Assembly (NCBI GenBank): GCA_030064795.1
Contig: JASJEI010000028.1
Location: forward strand, 1-46,511
Reading direction: 5' to 3'
DNA from: Pleurocapsa sp. MO_226.B13
GTDB taxonomy: Bacteria; Cyanobacteriota; Cyanobacteriia; Cyanobacteriales; Xenococcaceae
DNA length: 46,511 nt
In this document: in pieces, positions 28,207 to 38,597 of the stretch
Position numbering within the stretch: the first letter of the stretch is position 1
How the letters are laid out: the number at the start of each line of letters is the position of its first letter
The notes under the pieces: model-generated
The model's database searches: none
Told to the model about the DNA's origin: nothing
The model's input: the letters and a program-made list of their open reading frames with translations, nothing else
Program-made: the position numbers and the translations under genes

Positions 28207-28668
28207 ATGTTAAGTAAATCTCAAAATCGGATTTTACGTTTGCTTCTTGCTTTTGCAGCAGGATTCATTTCGGTGTTTCTATTTCACCAGGGAATGTTAG
28301 TTTTCTTAAACCAAATTGGTTTTACTCAGTTTACCCCTTATCCAAAAGATCCGACTCAGCCTTTTGGCATTCCTACGATTTGGTCATTGGCATTTTGGGG
28401 AGGTGTTTGGGGTATTCTCTGGGCTGTTTTCACTCTTGAGTTCCGTAAAAAACTATCTTATTGGTTAACTGCATTTTTGTTTGGAGCTTTTGCTCCGACT
28501 GCTGTATTTTTATTTATCGTTTCACCTCTCAAAGGGCTGCCTATCGCTGGTGGTTGGGAACTCAACTTAATTACTACGGGATTAATGCTTAATGGTGCTT
28601 GGGGTCTGGGAACGGCTATATTATTTAAATTTGCGGTCGATCGAGTAAATGCTTTGCAAGGAAAATAA
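28207..28668 (+). CDS. Four-helix membrane protein of unknown function
   Basis: This 153-aa hydrophobic protein has four membrane segments: LLLAFAAGFISVFLFHQGML, WSLAFWGGVWGILWAVFTLEF, LSYWLTAFLFGAFAPTAVFLF and LITTGLMLNGAWGLGTAILF. A conserved-looking loop PYPKDPTQPFGIPT lies between helices 1 and 2. I do not recognise a functional family. It lies 129 bases after the RND pump on the same strand, so it may be a late gene of that export cluster. Confidence 0.7.
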   Translation: MLSKSQNRILRLLLAFAAGFISVFLFHQGMLVFLNQIGFTQFTPYPKDPTQPFGIPTIWSLAFWGGVWGILWAVFTLEFRKKLSYWLTAFLFGAFAPTAVFLFIVSPLKGLPIAGGWELNLITTGLMLNGAWGLGTAILFKFAVDRVNALQGK

Positions 28669-28825
28669 TTACTATGACTGACGTATTGAGACGTTATTTA
28701 TACACGAGTGTATATCCACTCACGGGAGAAACCTTGCAATAGGAGGAATTAAATTAAATACAGATGTTTTGTTTGATGATCCTGTAATATGCGATCGCTG
28801 TTTCTCTTAATTATGTAGTGAAATG

Positions 28826-29039
28826 CGATCGCGCCTTACAACTCCAAGAAGAAGGCATGGAATATGATGCTTCTTTATATTATGCCGAGTTGCGATCGCT
28901 TGTGTCCTATTTTCATGTCAGCAGGAACTAGTGTACTGGGTATGTTACCTCTCGCTGTTCTTCCAGGGAAAGGTGCAGAACTCTATCAGGGTTTGGGTAT
29001 AGCTTTAACAGGTGGTTTGGCTCTCTCTACTTTCTTAAG
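28826..29039 (+). pseudogene. Relic of the RND pump 3' end
   Basis: About 210 bases match 27755-27965 of the intact pump, reading ALQLQEEGMEYDASLYYAE, then after a shift the TSVLGMLPLAVLPGKGAEL segment. It stops abruptly at ACTTTCTTAAGG, exactly where IS66-related sequence begins. An indel near 28893 and altered bases show that it is old. The upstream 150 bases are probably decayed pump sequence too, but I could align them only weakly. Confidence 0.85.
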
Positions 29040-29166
29040 GTGATTTCCGAGAAAGAGTGTACCTAACTACCGAGGGCTGGAAATCTTTTCAAAATATCGA
29101 GACAAGCTTCATTTTTCTAGCAGCTAAACGTAAGTCTTCGATCACAGATTGGCTTAAAGTCATTTT

Positions 29167-29592
29167 TTGGCTGTTGAACTGAGAGCATTTTACCATTGGG
29201 GACTCTCTTTCTCGGAAATCACCCTAGTACAGCAACGAGCAGTCGTGGAAGCGAAACTGCAAGCAGTCTTATCGGAGACGGTCACTACAACTGCCCCCTC
29301 CGATACTCTTAGACTGAGTCGGCGACTTCAACGTCATTGGGATGAGTGGTTCACCTTTTTGTCTCATCCAGAAGTCAAACCCGATAACAATGATGCCGAA
29401 AGAGCATTACGCCCAATTGTGGTTCATCGAAAAGTCAGTGGCGGGGCAAGGAGTGATTGGGGAGCCCAACTGGTGGCTCAGATGTTCAGCTTTTTGGAGA
29501 CAATGCGGTTGCAAGGGTCGGAAGCGATCGCCTCTCTAGGTGAATTATTATCTTTGGCTGGTCGAAGTCCCCCTGGACTCGAGATTCCTTAA
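29167..29592 (+). pseudogene. IS66-family transposase, C-terminal fragment
   Basis: A 141-aa piece carries the C-terminal catalytic end of an IS66 transposase, including HWDEWFTFLSHPEVKPDNNDAE with the family signature NNDAERALRP, followed by VHRKVSGGARSDWGAQL. The N-terminal two thirds are missing. Upstream, 29057-29160 reads VYLTTEGWKSFQNIETSF and more in a frame that I cannot place in a family; it may be another transposase scrap. A 19-base inverted copy of 29205-29223 sits at 29039-29057, at the junction with the RND relic, and points to a local inversion-type rearrangement. Confidence 0.8.
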
Positions 29593-29895
29593 ATCCTCTG
29601 GGGCTTGTTTAATAGATTGTTCGCACAAGTCCTCCTCCTCGAGTCTGTTAGCGGATATTGCCCGCTAACATAATTCCCCTTTCGTCTCCCTTTCCTTTAC
29701 AAAACTGATGTCGCCCAGTGCTTGTCAATAAGACTTCTCTATTGCGGTGAGCAGTGACATAATTATTTCATCAAAAACAAGTAAATAATCATTTGAAAAG
29801 TAGTTTTAATCATTAATATAGGTGATTATTACAATGACATTATTGTTATTTATATTCTAGAATTCGAGAATAGCTCTGGATCAAATATGTGAATC
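29593..29895. other. Intergenic gap with one hairpin
   Basis: This 303-base stretch holds a hairpin at 29646-29670 (arms TGTTAGCGG and CCGCTAACA, seven-base loop) that may end upstream transcription. The right half is very AT-rich and should contain the promoter of the response-regulator gene. No relic gene was recognised. Confidence 0.55.
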
Positions 29896-31732
29896 ATGAA
29901 AACCATTGATATCTTAATTGTTGAAGATGAATTATTGATTGCCGAAAACTTGGCGATGAAGCTAGAAAAAATTTAAATATAATGTTACTGACATTGTTTC
30001 TTCTGGTAAAGCTGCCATCAAAAAAGTAAATTCTCAAAATCCTAGTTTGATTTTGATGGATATTGCTATTAAAGGAGATATGGACGGGGTTAAAACCGCT
30101 GAAGCAATTAGGTTAACCCATGATATACCAATTATTTTCTTAACAGCCTATGCTGACGATAAAACTTTAGAACGGGCAAGTAAAACTGGTTGCTATGGAT
30201 ATATTTTAAAACCATTTAAAGATCGCGAATTACACGCAGCTATCAAAGTAGCACTTAATAAACATAAGGAAGAAAATATAATTCGGCAATCATTACAGGC
30301 AAGAATCGAACATCATGCTTCAAAATGTAGTCTTGCAAATATTGACCAGTTAACTAAATTACCCAATCATTTATCTTTAGAAAATTTATTTGAATATATA
30401 TTATCTGAAAGCGATAATGATTTAACTAATCAATCAACAGAAATTAATCAGCAATCTAGCCCAAGCCAAATAAATCAGGAATTACTAGCCGTTTTTTATT
30501 TTGAGATTGACAGATTCAAACGAATATTTAACTCTTTAAGTGACACAAACCGTGATTTATTAATTACAGATATTGCTGAATGTTTAACAAATAGTCTTGT
30601 TGAATATGATAATGCTACTGCAACTATCAAATTACAAAATAGTGAATTTGCAATTTTAGTAGCAGGTATCAAGCAACAAACAGAAGCTAAAAATATTGCT
30701 GATAAGATTTTGAATCAATTTCGTAAGTCTTTTATCATCAATGATTTAGAATTTTTCTTGACCGCTAGCATTGGCATTGCTTTTTATCCCTTCAATGATA
30801 ATGACGTGGAGCAATTATTGAAACAAGCTCGACAAGCGATGCAGTATGCTCAGGAACACGGGGGAGATCGATGTAAAGTTTACAGCACATCATTACAATT
30901 AATTACTTCAGTAGCAAACGATAATTTATCTATTGAAACAGGATTAAACTATGCTTTAGAACGTCAAGAACTAGAGCTATATTACCAACCAAAAATTGAG
31001 CTAAAAACAGGTAAGATTGTTGGTGCAGAGGCTTTAGTTCGTTGGAATCACCCCCAAATGGGCTTGATGATGCCGGATCGTTTTATTCCCATAGCAGAAC
31101 AAAGCAGCTTAATTGAATCTATTGGCGAATGGGTTTTGGCAAATGCCTGTAAGAAAACACAAGCTTGGCACCAATCAGGATTTGAAGATTTCAGCATTGC
31201 TGTAAATTTATCTGGACGGCAATTTAAACAACTAGATCTTTTTCATAAGCTATCACAAATACTTTTCGACTCTACTCTTGAACCTCAATTTCTGGAATTA
31301 GAGTTGACCGAAAAGATTCTCGTAGAAAACGAGAAATTAAATATACAGAGACTAAATTTTATTAAAAAGCTAGATATAAAAATTTCATTAGATGACTTTG
31401 GTACTGGATATTCATCCTTAGGTTATCTTCAACAATTCCCTTTCGATATTTTAAAAATAGATCGCTGTTTCATTAGCAAAATCGATCAAAATCCCAAAAA
31501 TGCAGTAATCACAAAATCCATTATTGAAATGGCGCATCAACTGGATTTACAAGTAGTTGCTGAAGGAGTAGAAACCGAATCCGAATTGGCATATCTTGTC
31601 GATTGTAAATGCGATCGAGTACAAGGATATCTGTTTAGTCGCCCATTATCAGTCAAAGAATTTGAGCAGTTATTATTCAGCAATAAACGCTTCGAGATTC
31701 CCAATTCAGAATTACTAACACCAGATGTTTGA
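29896..31732 (+). pseudogene. Frameshifted REC-GGDEF-EAL response regulator
   Basis: A receiver domain starts at ATG 29896 (MKTIDILIVEDELLIAENL) and stops at LEKI in a six-A run near 29970. The rest of the receiver (FKYNVTDIVSSG, with the phospho-Asp in LILMDI) continues in another frame. From about 30480 a diguanylate-cyclase-like domain follows, but its GGDEF motif is replaced by QNSEF, so it is inactive. The EAL phosphodiesterase domain keeps EALVRW, VNLSGRQF, LELTE, LDDFGTGYSS, ILKID and VAEGVET, so cyclic-di-GMP hydrolysis could be intact in a protein started internally near 30047. One base restores the full gene. Confidence 0.85.
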
Positions 31733-31770
31733 TTATTAAATACTCATCTCATGATTGTGATGATACTGCA

Positions 31771-34575
31771 ATGAAAACTAAATTGCGATCGCATAATACG
31801 ATCGAAGTCTACTCCTATACACAAAAATTATCACGCCAGTTTCTGATACTCGCGGGTGCTTTAAGCACTATCGCATTGGCTATTATTCCTGGTTTTGCGG
31901 AGGAAAATCTTCGAGCTAATCCATCAAAAGTAATCAAGCAGCAGATAAATTCTCCCATATCAAACTCAGAAATAAATATTGTTAAAGTCGGAGTAATGGC
32001 AATCAGGGGAGTGGAAAAGACAAAGCAAAAGTGGCAACCTACCATTGATTATTTAAGCCAAAATATTCCTGGTTATACCATTTCTCGAAACTAGCTAGAA
32101 AGATAGCAAATTAATTTTTATTAATTAAAATTCTTCAAACCCTTACTATGTTTAGTTTTTGAATTTTAAATTTTTAATTTTGAATTAAAACTAAGTCTCC
32201 AATGACTTTTGAGAACTGGTATTATAACTTTCAATTAGAACCATTAAAATTTGACAATCTTGAAGAATTAATCGTCAATCAACAAGTCGATTTTGTCTTG
32301 CCCAATCCTGGGATGTACGTGGAGTTGGAATGGGTATATGGGGCTAGACGGATCGCCACTCTGCAAAATCTACGTTTAGGTAAACCCTATACTCAATTTG
32401 GGGCTGTAATTTTTCGTCGTCAAGACCGCACAGATATTCAAGAATTAAAAGACTTGAAAGGCAAAAGGTTTATGGCTGTCAGCCAAATTGCTTTTGGTGG
32501 TTGGCAGATGGCCTGCGAAACATTAGAAAAAGCTGGAATTAAAGCCTCTAGTTTTAAAGAAGTTAAGTTTGGTGGTAGTCACGATGCCGTAGTTTATGCC
32601 GTACGAGATGGTTTGGTCGATGCAGGAACAGTACGTACCGATACCTTAGAGCGTATGGCTCAGGAAGGCAAAATAAAGCTTAATGATTTTGTCATTCTTA
32701 ATCCCCAAACCCAACATGGAGAGAGCTTCCCTTTTGCCCTAAGTACTCAACTATATCCAGAATGGCCCTTTGCCATGATGCCTCATGCTGATTCCGAGTT
32801 GGCTGAGCAAGTGGCGATCGCCTCGATCGATATGCCTCCTGATATTCCCGCAGCAATAGCAGGCAAATACCATGGCTGGACGATACCTGCAAACTACCAA
32901 CCCGTCCACGATACTCTCCGACATCTGCGGGTTCGTCCCTATCAAGATTGGGGCAAAGTAATTTGGGGAGAAGCTATCTACCAATATCGCTATTGGTTGG
33001 GATTTGCTAGTTTAACAATTTTTGGTCTGACCTATGGTGCTGTTTATTTAATACAACGTAAGCGTAATGAATCGCAATTGATGGAAACTCAAGAGGAGTT
33101 GAGAAAGTCAAAGCAGCTTTTACAACTGGTAATGGATAATATTCCGCAGTTTATTTTCTGGAAAGATCGTAACTCGGTATATCTAGGTTGTAATCAAAAT
33201 TTTGCCCAGGTAGCGGGAATCGATCGTCCAGATAATATTAAAGGCAAAACTGACTACGATCTAGCCTGGAAACAGAAAGAAGCAGACTTTTTTCGAGATT
33301 GCGATCGCAGGGTAATGGAATCCAATACCGCAGAATTGAGTATTGTAGAACCTCAACTTCAAGCAGACGGCAAAGAAGCTTGGCTAGAAACTAATAAAAT
33401 TCCGCTCCATGATGCGGAAGGAAAGGTAATTGGCATTTTAGGTACTTTTCAAGACATTACCCTGCGCAAAGAAGCCGAAGTTGCCCTAAAGCAATCCAAA
33501 GAAGAATTAGAATCCCGTGTTGCTGAACGTACTCAAGAACTTGCCCAAGCTAAAGAAAAAGCCGAAGTTGCCAACCAAGCTAAAAGTGAATTTCTCTCCA
33601 GCATGAGCCATGAATTACGGACTCCCCTCAATGGTATTTTAGGCTATGCTCAAATTCTGAGGCGCGATCGCTCTTTAACCCCCCATCAAAGCAAGGGTCT
33701 AAAAATCATTCATGATAGTGGCAATCACTTATTAACCCTAATTAATGACATCCTAGATTTATCAAAAATCGAAGCACGTAAGCTAGAACTTTGCCCTACA
33801 GATATTCATCTCGAAACCTTCTTGGCTGGAGTGGAGGGCATTGTCAAAATGCGAGCAATGGAAAAAAATATTAGGTTTAAATGTCAAGCTTTAACGAGAA
33901 GAAACTCAACGTCAAATTGTTGGTTATCGAGGTGAGAAAAAACACATCCTAGTAGTAGATGACAAAGAAGAGAATCGCTTGGTACTGCAAAATATGCTTG
34001 AACCATTAGGGTTTAAGGTGAGTTTAGCAGATGATGGTCAACAAGAAATCGATTTTGCCCAAGAGCTTAAACCCGACTGTATTTTGACTGATTTAGTAAT
34101 GCCAGTCAAAACAGGATTTGAAGCAGTTAAGGAAATCCGTAAGCTACCTGAAATAAAAGATGTAGTTATCATCGCTATTTCTGCTAGCGTGCTGGATATG
34201 GATCGAAAAAAAAGTCGTATTCTCGGTTGTGATTCCTTTTTGCCCAAACCAGTTGATGAGACAAATTTACTAGCTGCCTTACAAGAGTATTTACAGTTGG
34301 ATTGGATTTACGAAGAGATAGAAGAATCCAGTTCAGCTCATCTTACAACGACAGAAGCTACTGCTAATCAAACTGTGATTGCTCTCCCACCAGAAGAGAT
34401 AGAAATCCTCTACGAGCTAGCAATGTTGGGGAGTATGAAAAAAATCCAAGAAAGAGCAATTTATCTTGAGGAATTAGACGAACAGTACGCACCGCTTGCT
34501 AACAAACTCAAAGAATTGGCACAGGGATTTCAGGAAAAAGCGATCGTTAATCTAATCGAGCAATATCTGCCTTAA
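31771..34575 (+). pseudogene. Broken PhnD-PAS-HisKA-REC hybrid histidine kinase
   Basis: This began as a membrane sensor. It has a signal/anchor segment (LILAGALSTIALAIIPGFA) and a PhnD-like periplasmic binding domain ([31 protein letters not shown]). One membrane helix ([21 protein letters not shown]), a PAS domain ([15 protein letters not shown]), a HisKA box with the phospho-His in [12 protein letters not shown], and a C-terminal receiver (LVVDDKEENR, phospho-Asp in ILTDLVMP) follow. Two lesions break it: a 146-bp MITE at 32076-32221 in the sensor, and a deletion near 33897 that removes the whole HATPase domain and shifts the frame into the receiver. It cannot autophosphorylate. Confidence 0.87.
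32076..32221. mobile_element. 146-bp MITE in the PhnD sensor domain
   Basis: The ends TACCATTTCTCGAAA (32076-32090) and TTTTGAGAACTGGTA (32207-32221) are inverted repeats with 13 of 15 positions matching. A direct TTA at 32073-32075 and 32222-32224 fits a three-base target duplication. Removing 149 bases restores [15 protein letters not shown], exactly what the family predicts. The interior is AT-rich and noncoding. It is unrelated in sequence to the MITEs at 291 and 20815. Confidence 0.78.
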
Positions 34576-34622
34576 ATACCTATTTATTATTCAAAAATTA
34601 GATATCAATATCAATTAACATT

Positions 34623-37600
34623 ATGCTTAAAGGTTATCAAATTATTCGACAAATTTATGAAAGTACCAATTCTATTATTTATCGAGGAATTAGAAAACAA
34701 GATCGTACTTCTGTAATTCTTAAAGTTCTCAAAGAAGATTATCCGACACCAGAAATAATTACTCGTTATCGACAAGAGTATGAAATAACTCGATCTTTAG
34801 ATACTACAAGAGTAATTAAGACCTACGATTTGCAACCTTATAATCATGGATTGGCAATGGTTTTAGAAGATTTTGGTGGTGAATCTTTAAGACTTTTGTC
34901 AGCTCGAAATCCTGTTAAGCTAGAAGAATTTCTAACTATTGGTATCAAAATTGCTGCTAGTATAGCTGATATTCATGCTGCTGATGTAATTCATAAAGAT
35001 ATTAATCCCAGTAATATTGTTTTCAATCCCCAGACTGGGAAGTTAAAATTAATTGACTTTGGCATTTCGACAATTTTTTCGCGGTCAAATCCGAGCCTCA
35101 AACATCCTAATAGTATTGAAGGTACTCTGGCATATATTTCTCCCGAACAGACAGGGAGAATGAATCGAACCCTAGATTATCGCACCGATTTTTATTCTTT
35201 AGGGGTGACTTTTTACGAATTACTCACCCAACAATTACCTTTTACTAGTACTGAAGCGATCGAATTAGTTCACGCTCATCTTGCCAAACAACCCATTGCT
35301 CCAGATCGAATTAATCCTGCTATTCCCCCTATAGTTTCCCAGATTGTCGAGAAGCTAATGGCAAAAACTGCCGAAGAACGCTACCAAAGTTCGCTGGGGT
35401 TAAAGGCAGATTTGGAAAAATGCCTAGTGCAATGGCAAAACCAAGGCAAGATTGACAACTTTAGTCTAGCCGAACGAGATATTGCGGATAAGTTTCAAAT
35501 TTCGTCAAAAATTTACGGCAGAGAAGCGGAAATTGCCAGTTTACTTGCTGTCTTTAATCGCATCAGCGAACTACCGACAGATATTAATTCAGTTAGCCAG
35601 AATTCATTGAAGGAACTGGTGATGGTATCGGGCTATTCTGGCATTGGCAAATCTTCTCTAATTGGGGAACTTTATAAATCGATTACCCGCCAAAAAGGTT
35701 ATTTTATCAAAGGTAAATTCGACCAGATTCAAAGAAATATTCCCTTATCAGGTTTTGTTTGGGCGTTGAGCAATTTAATCGAGCAATTACTCAATGAAAG
35801 CGATCGCCAGTTACAAATCTGGAAAACCAAAATACTCTCAGCTTTAGGGGAAAAAGCCCAAGTAATTATTGATGTTATTCCCAATTTAGCCAAAGTAGTT
35901 GGCAAACAACCGACAGTTCCCGAATTATCAGGGAAGGAAGCTCAAAATCGTTTTAATTTACTATTTCAACAATTTATTCAAGTTTTTTGTAGCGCAGACC
36001 ATCCCTTAGTTATTTTTCTTGATGATTTACAGTGGGCTGATTCTGCCTCTTTAAAATTAATTCAACTATTAGTGAGTCAAGCCGATACTGGCTACTTGCT
36101 CTTAATTGGTGCTTATCGGGATAACGACATTACTCCCGCTCACCCTCTTACCAATACCCTAGAACGAATCGAAGAACAGAACGGAACAATTCACAATATT
36201 GTACTCAAACCCCTAAGCTACGAAGATTTAAACAATTTAATTGCCGATAGTCTTTTGAGTACTCCAGCAACAGTTGCTCCCTTAACGGATTTAGTCTATC
36301 AAAAAACCCAAGGCAATCCCTTCTTTAGTATTCAATTCCTGCAATCTCTATATCAAGATAAACTCATTACTTTTGACTATCAACAGGGTTGTTGGCAATG
36401 CGATTTAGCTGGGGTTAAAACTAGCTCTTTGACTGATGATATCTTAGAGTTTACGATCGCCCAATTACGCAAATTACCCACCGCTACTCAGGCAATTCTC
36501 CAAAAAGCTGCCTGCATCGGCAATAAATTTGACCTAGATACTTTAGCAATTATTAATCAAAAATCTCATACCCAAACCTTGAAGGCATTATGGACAGCTT
36601 TAGAAGTAGAAGCGATCGCGCCTTTGACTCAAACCTATCAATTTATTGTCGATGAAAATACTCAAGCCGATGAAAATACTTCATTAGTTTTTACTTATAA
36701 ATTTATCCACGATCGCTTGCAACAAGCCGCTTATAATTTAATTCCCAGTAGCCAGAAACTGTCACTTCATTATCAAATCGGAGAATTACTCTTACAAAAT
36801 ACCCCTCAAGATCGACTGGAAGATAATATTTTTACAATTGTCAATCAGCTAAATCAAGGTTTAAGTTTAATTACAGAATCTAGTAAGAAGTATCAATTAG
36901 CTCAATTCAATTTAATTGCTGGTAGTAAAGCCAGAACTGCTACGGCATATAGTATTGCCCTGGATTATTTAACTCATGGAATTGAATTATTGCCTGAAGC
37001 TAGTTGGCAGCAGAACTACGAACTAACCTTGGCTTTATATCAAAAAGCCACCGAAACAGCTTATCTGAATGGCAACTTCGAGTTAATGGCAAGATTAGCT
37101 CAGGTTGGCAAAGAAAATACTGATAATAAATTAGATCGAGTTCCTTTTGATGAGATTCAGATTCAAGCATATGTAGCTAACAATCAACCCCTACAAGCGA
37201 TCGCTCTTTCCCTGCAAGTTCTAGAATCCTTTGGCATCTCTTTTCCTCAAGAACCAACTAAGTCAGATATAGAGTCAAGTTTTGCCGCAGTTCGGGCTAA
37301 TTTAGCCAGTCAAACAGTAGAAGAATTAGTCAATTTACCAGTCATGGTCGATCCTTGGTCACTGGCAGCTATGCAGGTAATGGGGAGAACTTTTGCTGTA
37401 GTAATGCTGGCAACTCCTCAATTAATGCCCTTACTGGTGCTAAAAATGGTTAGTATGTCAATTAAATATGGCAACACTAAAGTTTCACCTGCTGCCTATG
37501 CTACCTATGGTTTGATTTTGTGTGGAACGGTAGATGAGATTGATACTGGTTATCGATTTGGCAAACTTTCTCTGGAATTATTAAATCGTATTGATGCTCA

Positions 37601-38597
37601 AGAATTCGCTGCCAAAACATTAGCCCGATTTCATGGTGGAGTCAGACATTGGCGAGAGCATCTAAAAGTCACCTTAGATGAAATTAGGGAAACATATCAG
37701 GTTGCTTTAGATATAGGCGATTTGGAATATGCTTCTATTTGTCTGCAAGTATATAGCTCTCATGCTTACTTTTGCGGTCAAGAATTAAATCGACTGGCAG
37801 CAACCATGGCAGCTTCCAGTCAAGCTATCTTGAAGCTCAAACACGAGGGATTTTTCACTTGGAACGAGATCTATCGCCAGCACGTTCTCAATTTATTGGG
37901 GGAATCAGAAGATCCTTGTAGTTTAATCGGCACTGCTTACAACGAAGAAATTAGCTTGCCCAAACATTATCAAGTCAATAATCTCTTCGCTATTTTCATT
38001 GTTCATTTGTTTAAAGCGATCGCCTGTTATTTATTCGAGCGGTTCGATTTAGCTGTAGAAAATTTGCTTATAGCAGAAAAGTATCTCAATTCTGTACGGG
38101 CGATGGTTTTTTATGGTGAATTTTATTTTTATGACTCTTTAGCTCATTTAGCAGTGTGGCAAGAAAGTAATCAAAGCGATCGCCGACAAATTTTGGAGCG
38201 AGTCGAGAGCAATCAAACTAAGATGCAACAGTGGGCAAATTCAGCCCCCATGAACTATCAACATAAATTCCAACTTATAGAAGCAGAAAGACATCGCATC
38301 TTAGAAGATCGTCTGCAAGCAATAGAATTGTACGAACTCGCTATAGCAGGAGCCAAAGAACACGAATATATCCAAGAAGAAGCACTAGCTCAAGAACTAG
38401 CCGCTAAATTCTATCTAAAATGGGGCAAAGAAACCATTGCCCAAACTTATCTGCTCAACGCTTACTATGGTTACAATTATTGGGGAGCAAAAGCAAAACT
38501 TCAACATTTAGCATCTAGCTATCAAAATTTACTTACTTCTGGTGTTTGTAAAATCTCGATTTCTACAGATACCAACGAGACTATTACTCCTGATTGA
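34623..38597 (+). pseudogene. Ser/Thr kinase-AAA ATPase signalling protein, 3' end cut by an IS
   Basis: The 1324-aa product has a protein kinase domain (Lys34, HKDINPSN with Asp126 and Asn131, DFG at 145-147, SPEQTGRMNR). An AAA/STAND ATPase follows, with Walker A GYSGIGKSS at 337-345 and Walker B VIFLDDLQWAD at about 463-473, then a long helical, TPR-like region. Cyanobacterial relatives go on to GAF and histidine-kinase domains after the segment seen here as YNYWGAKAKLQHLASSYQNL. This gene instead stops in TPD-stop, codons supplied by the left end of an IS. The Ser/Thr kinase half may still be made, but its output half is gone. Confidence 0.85.
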
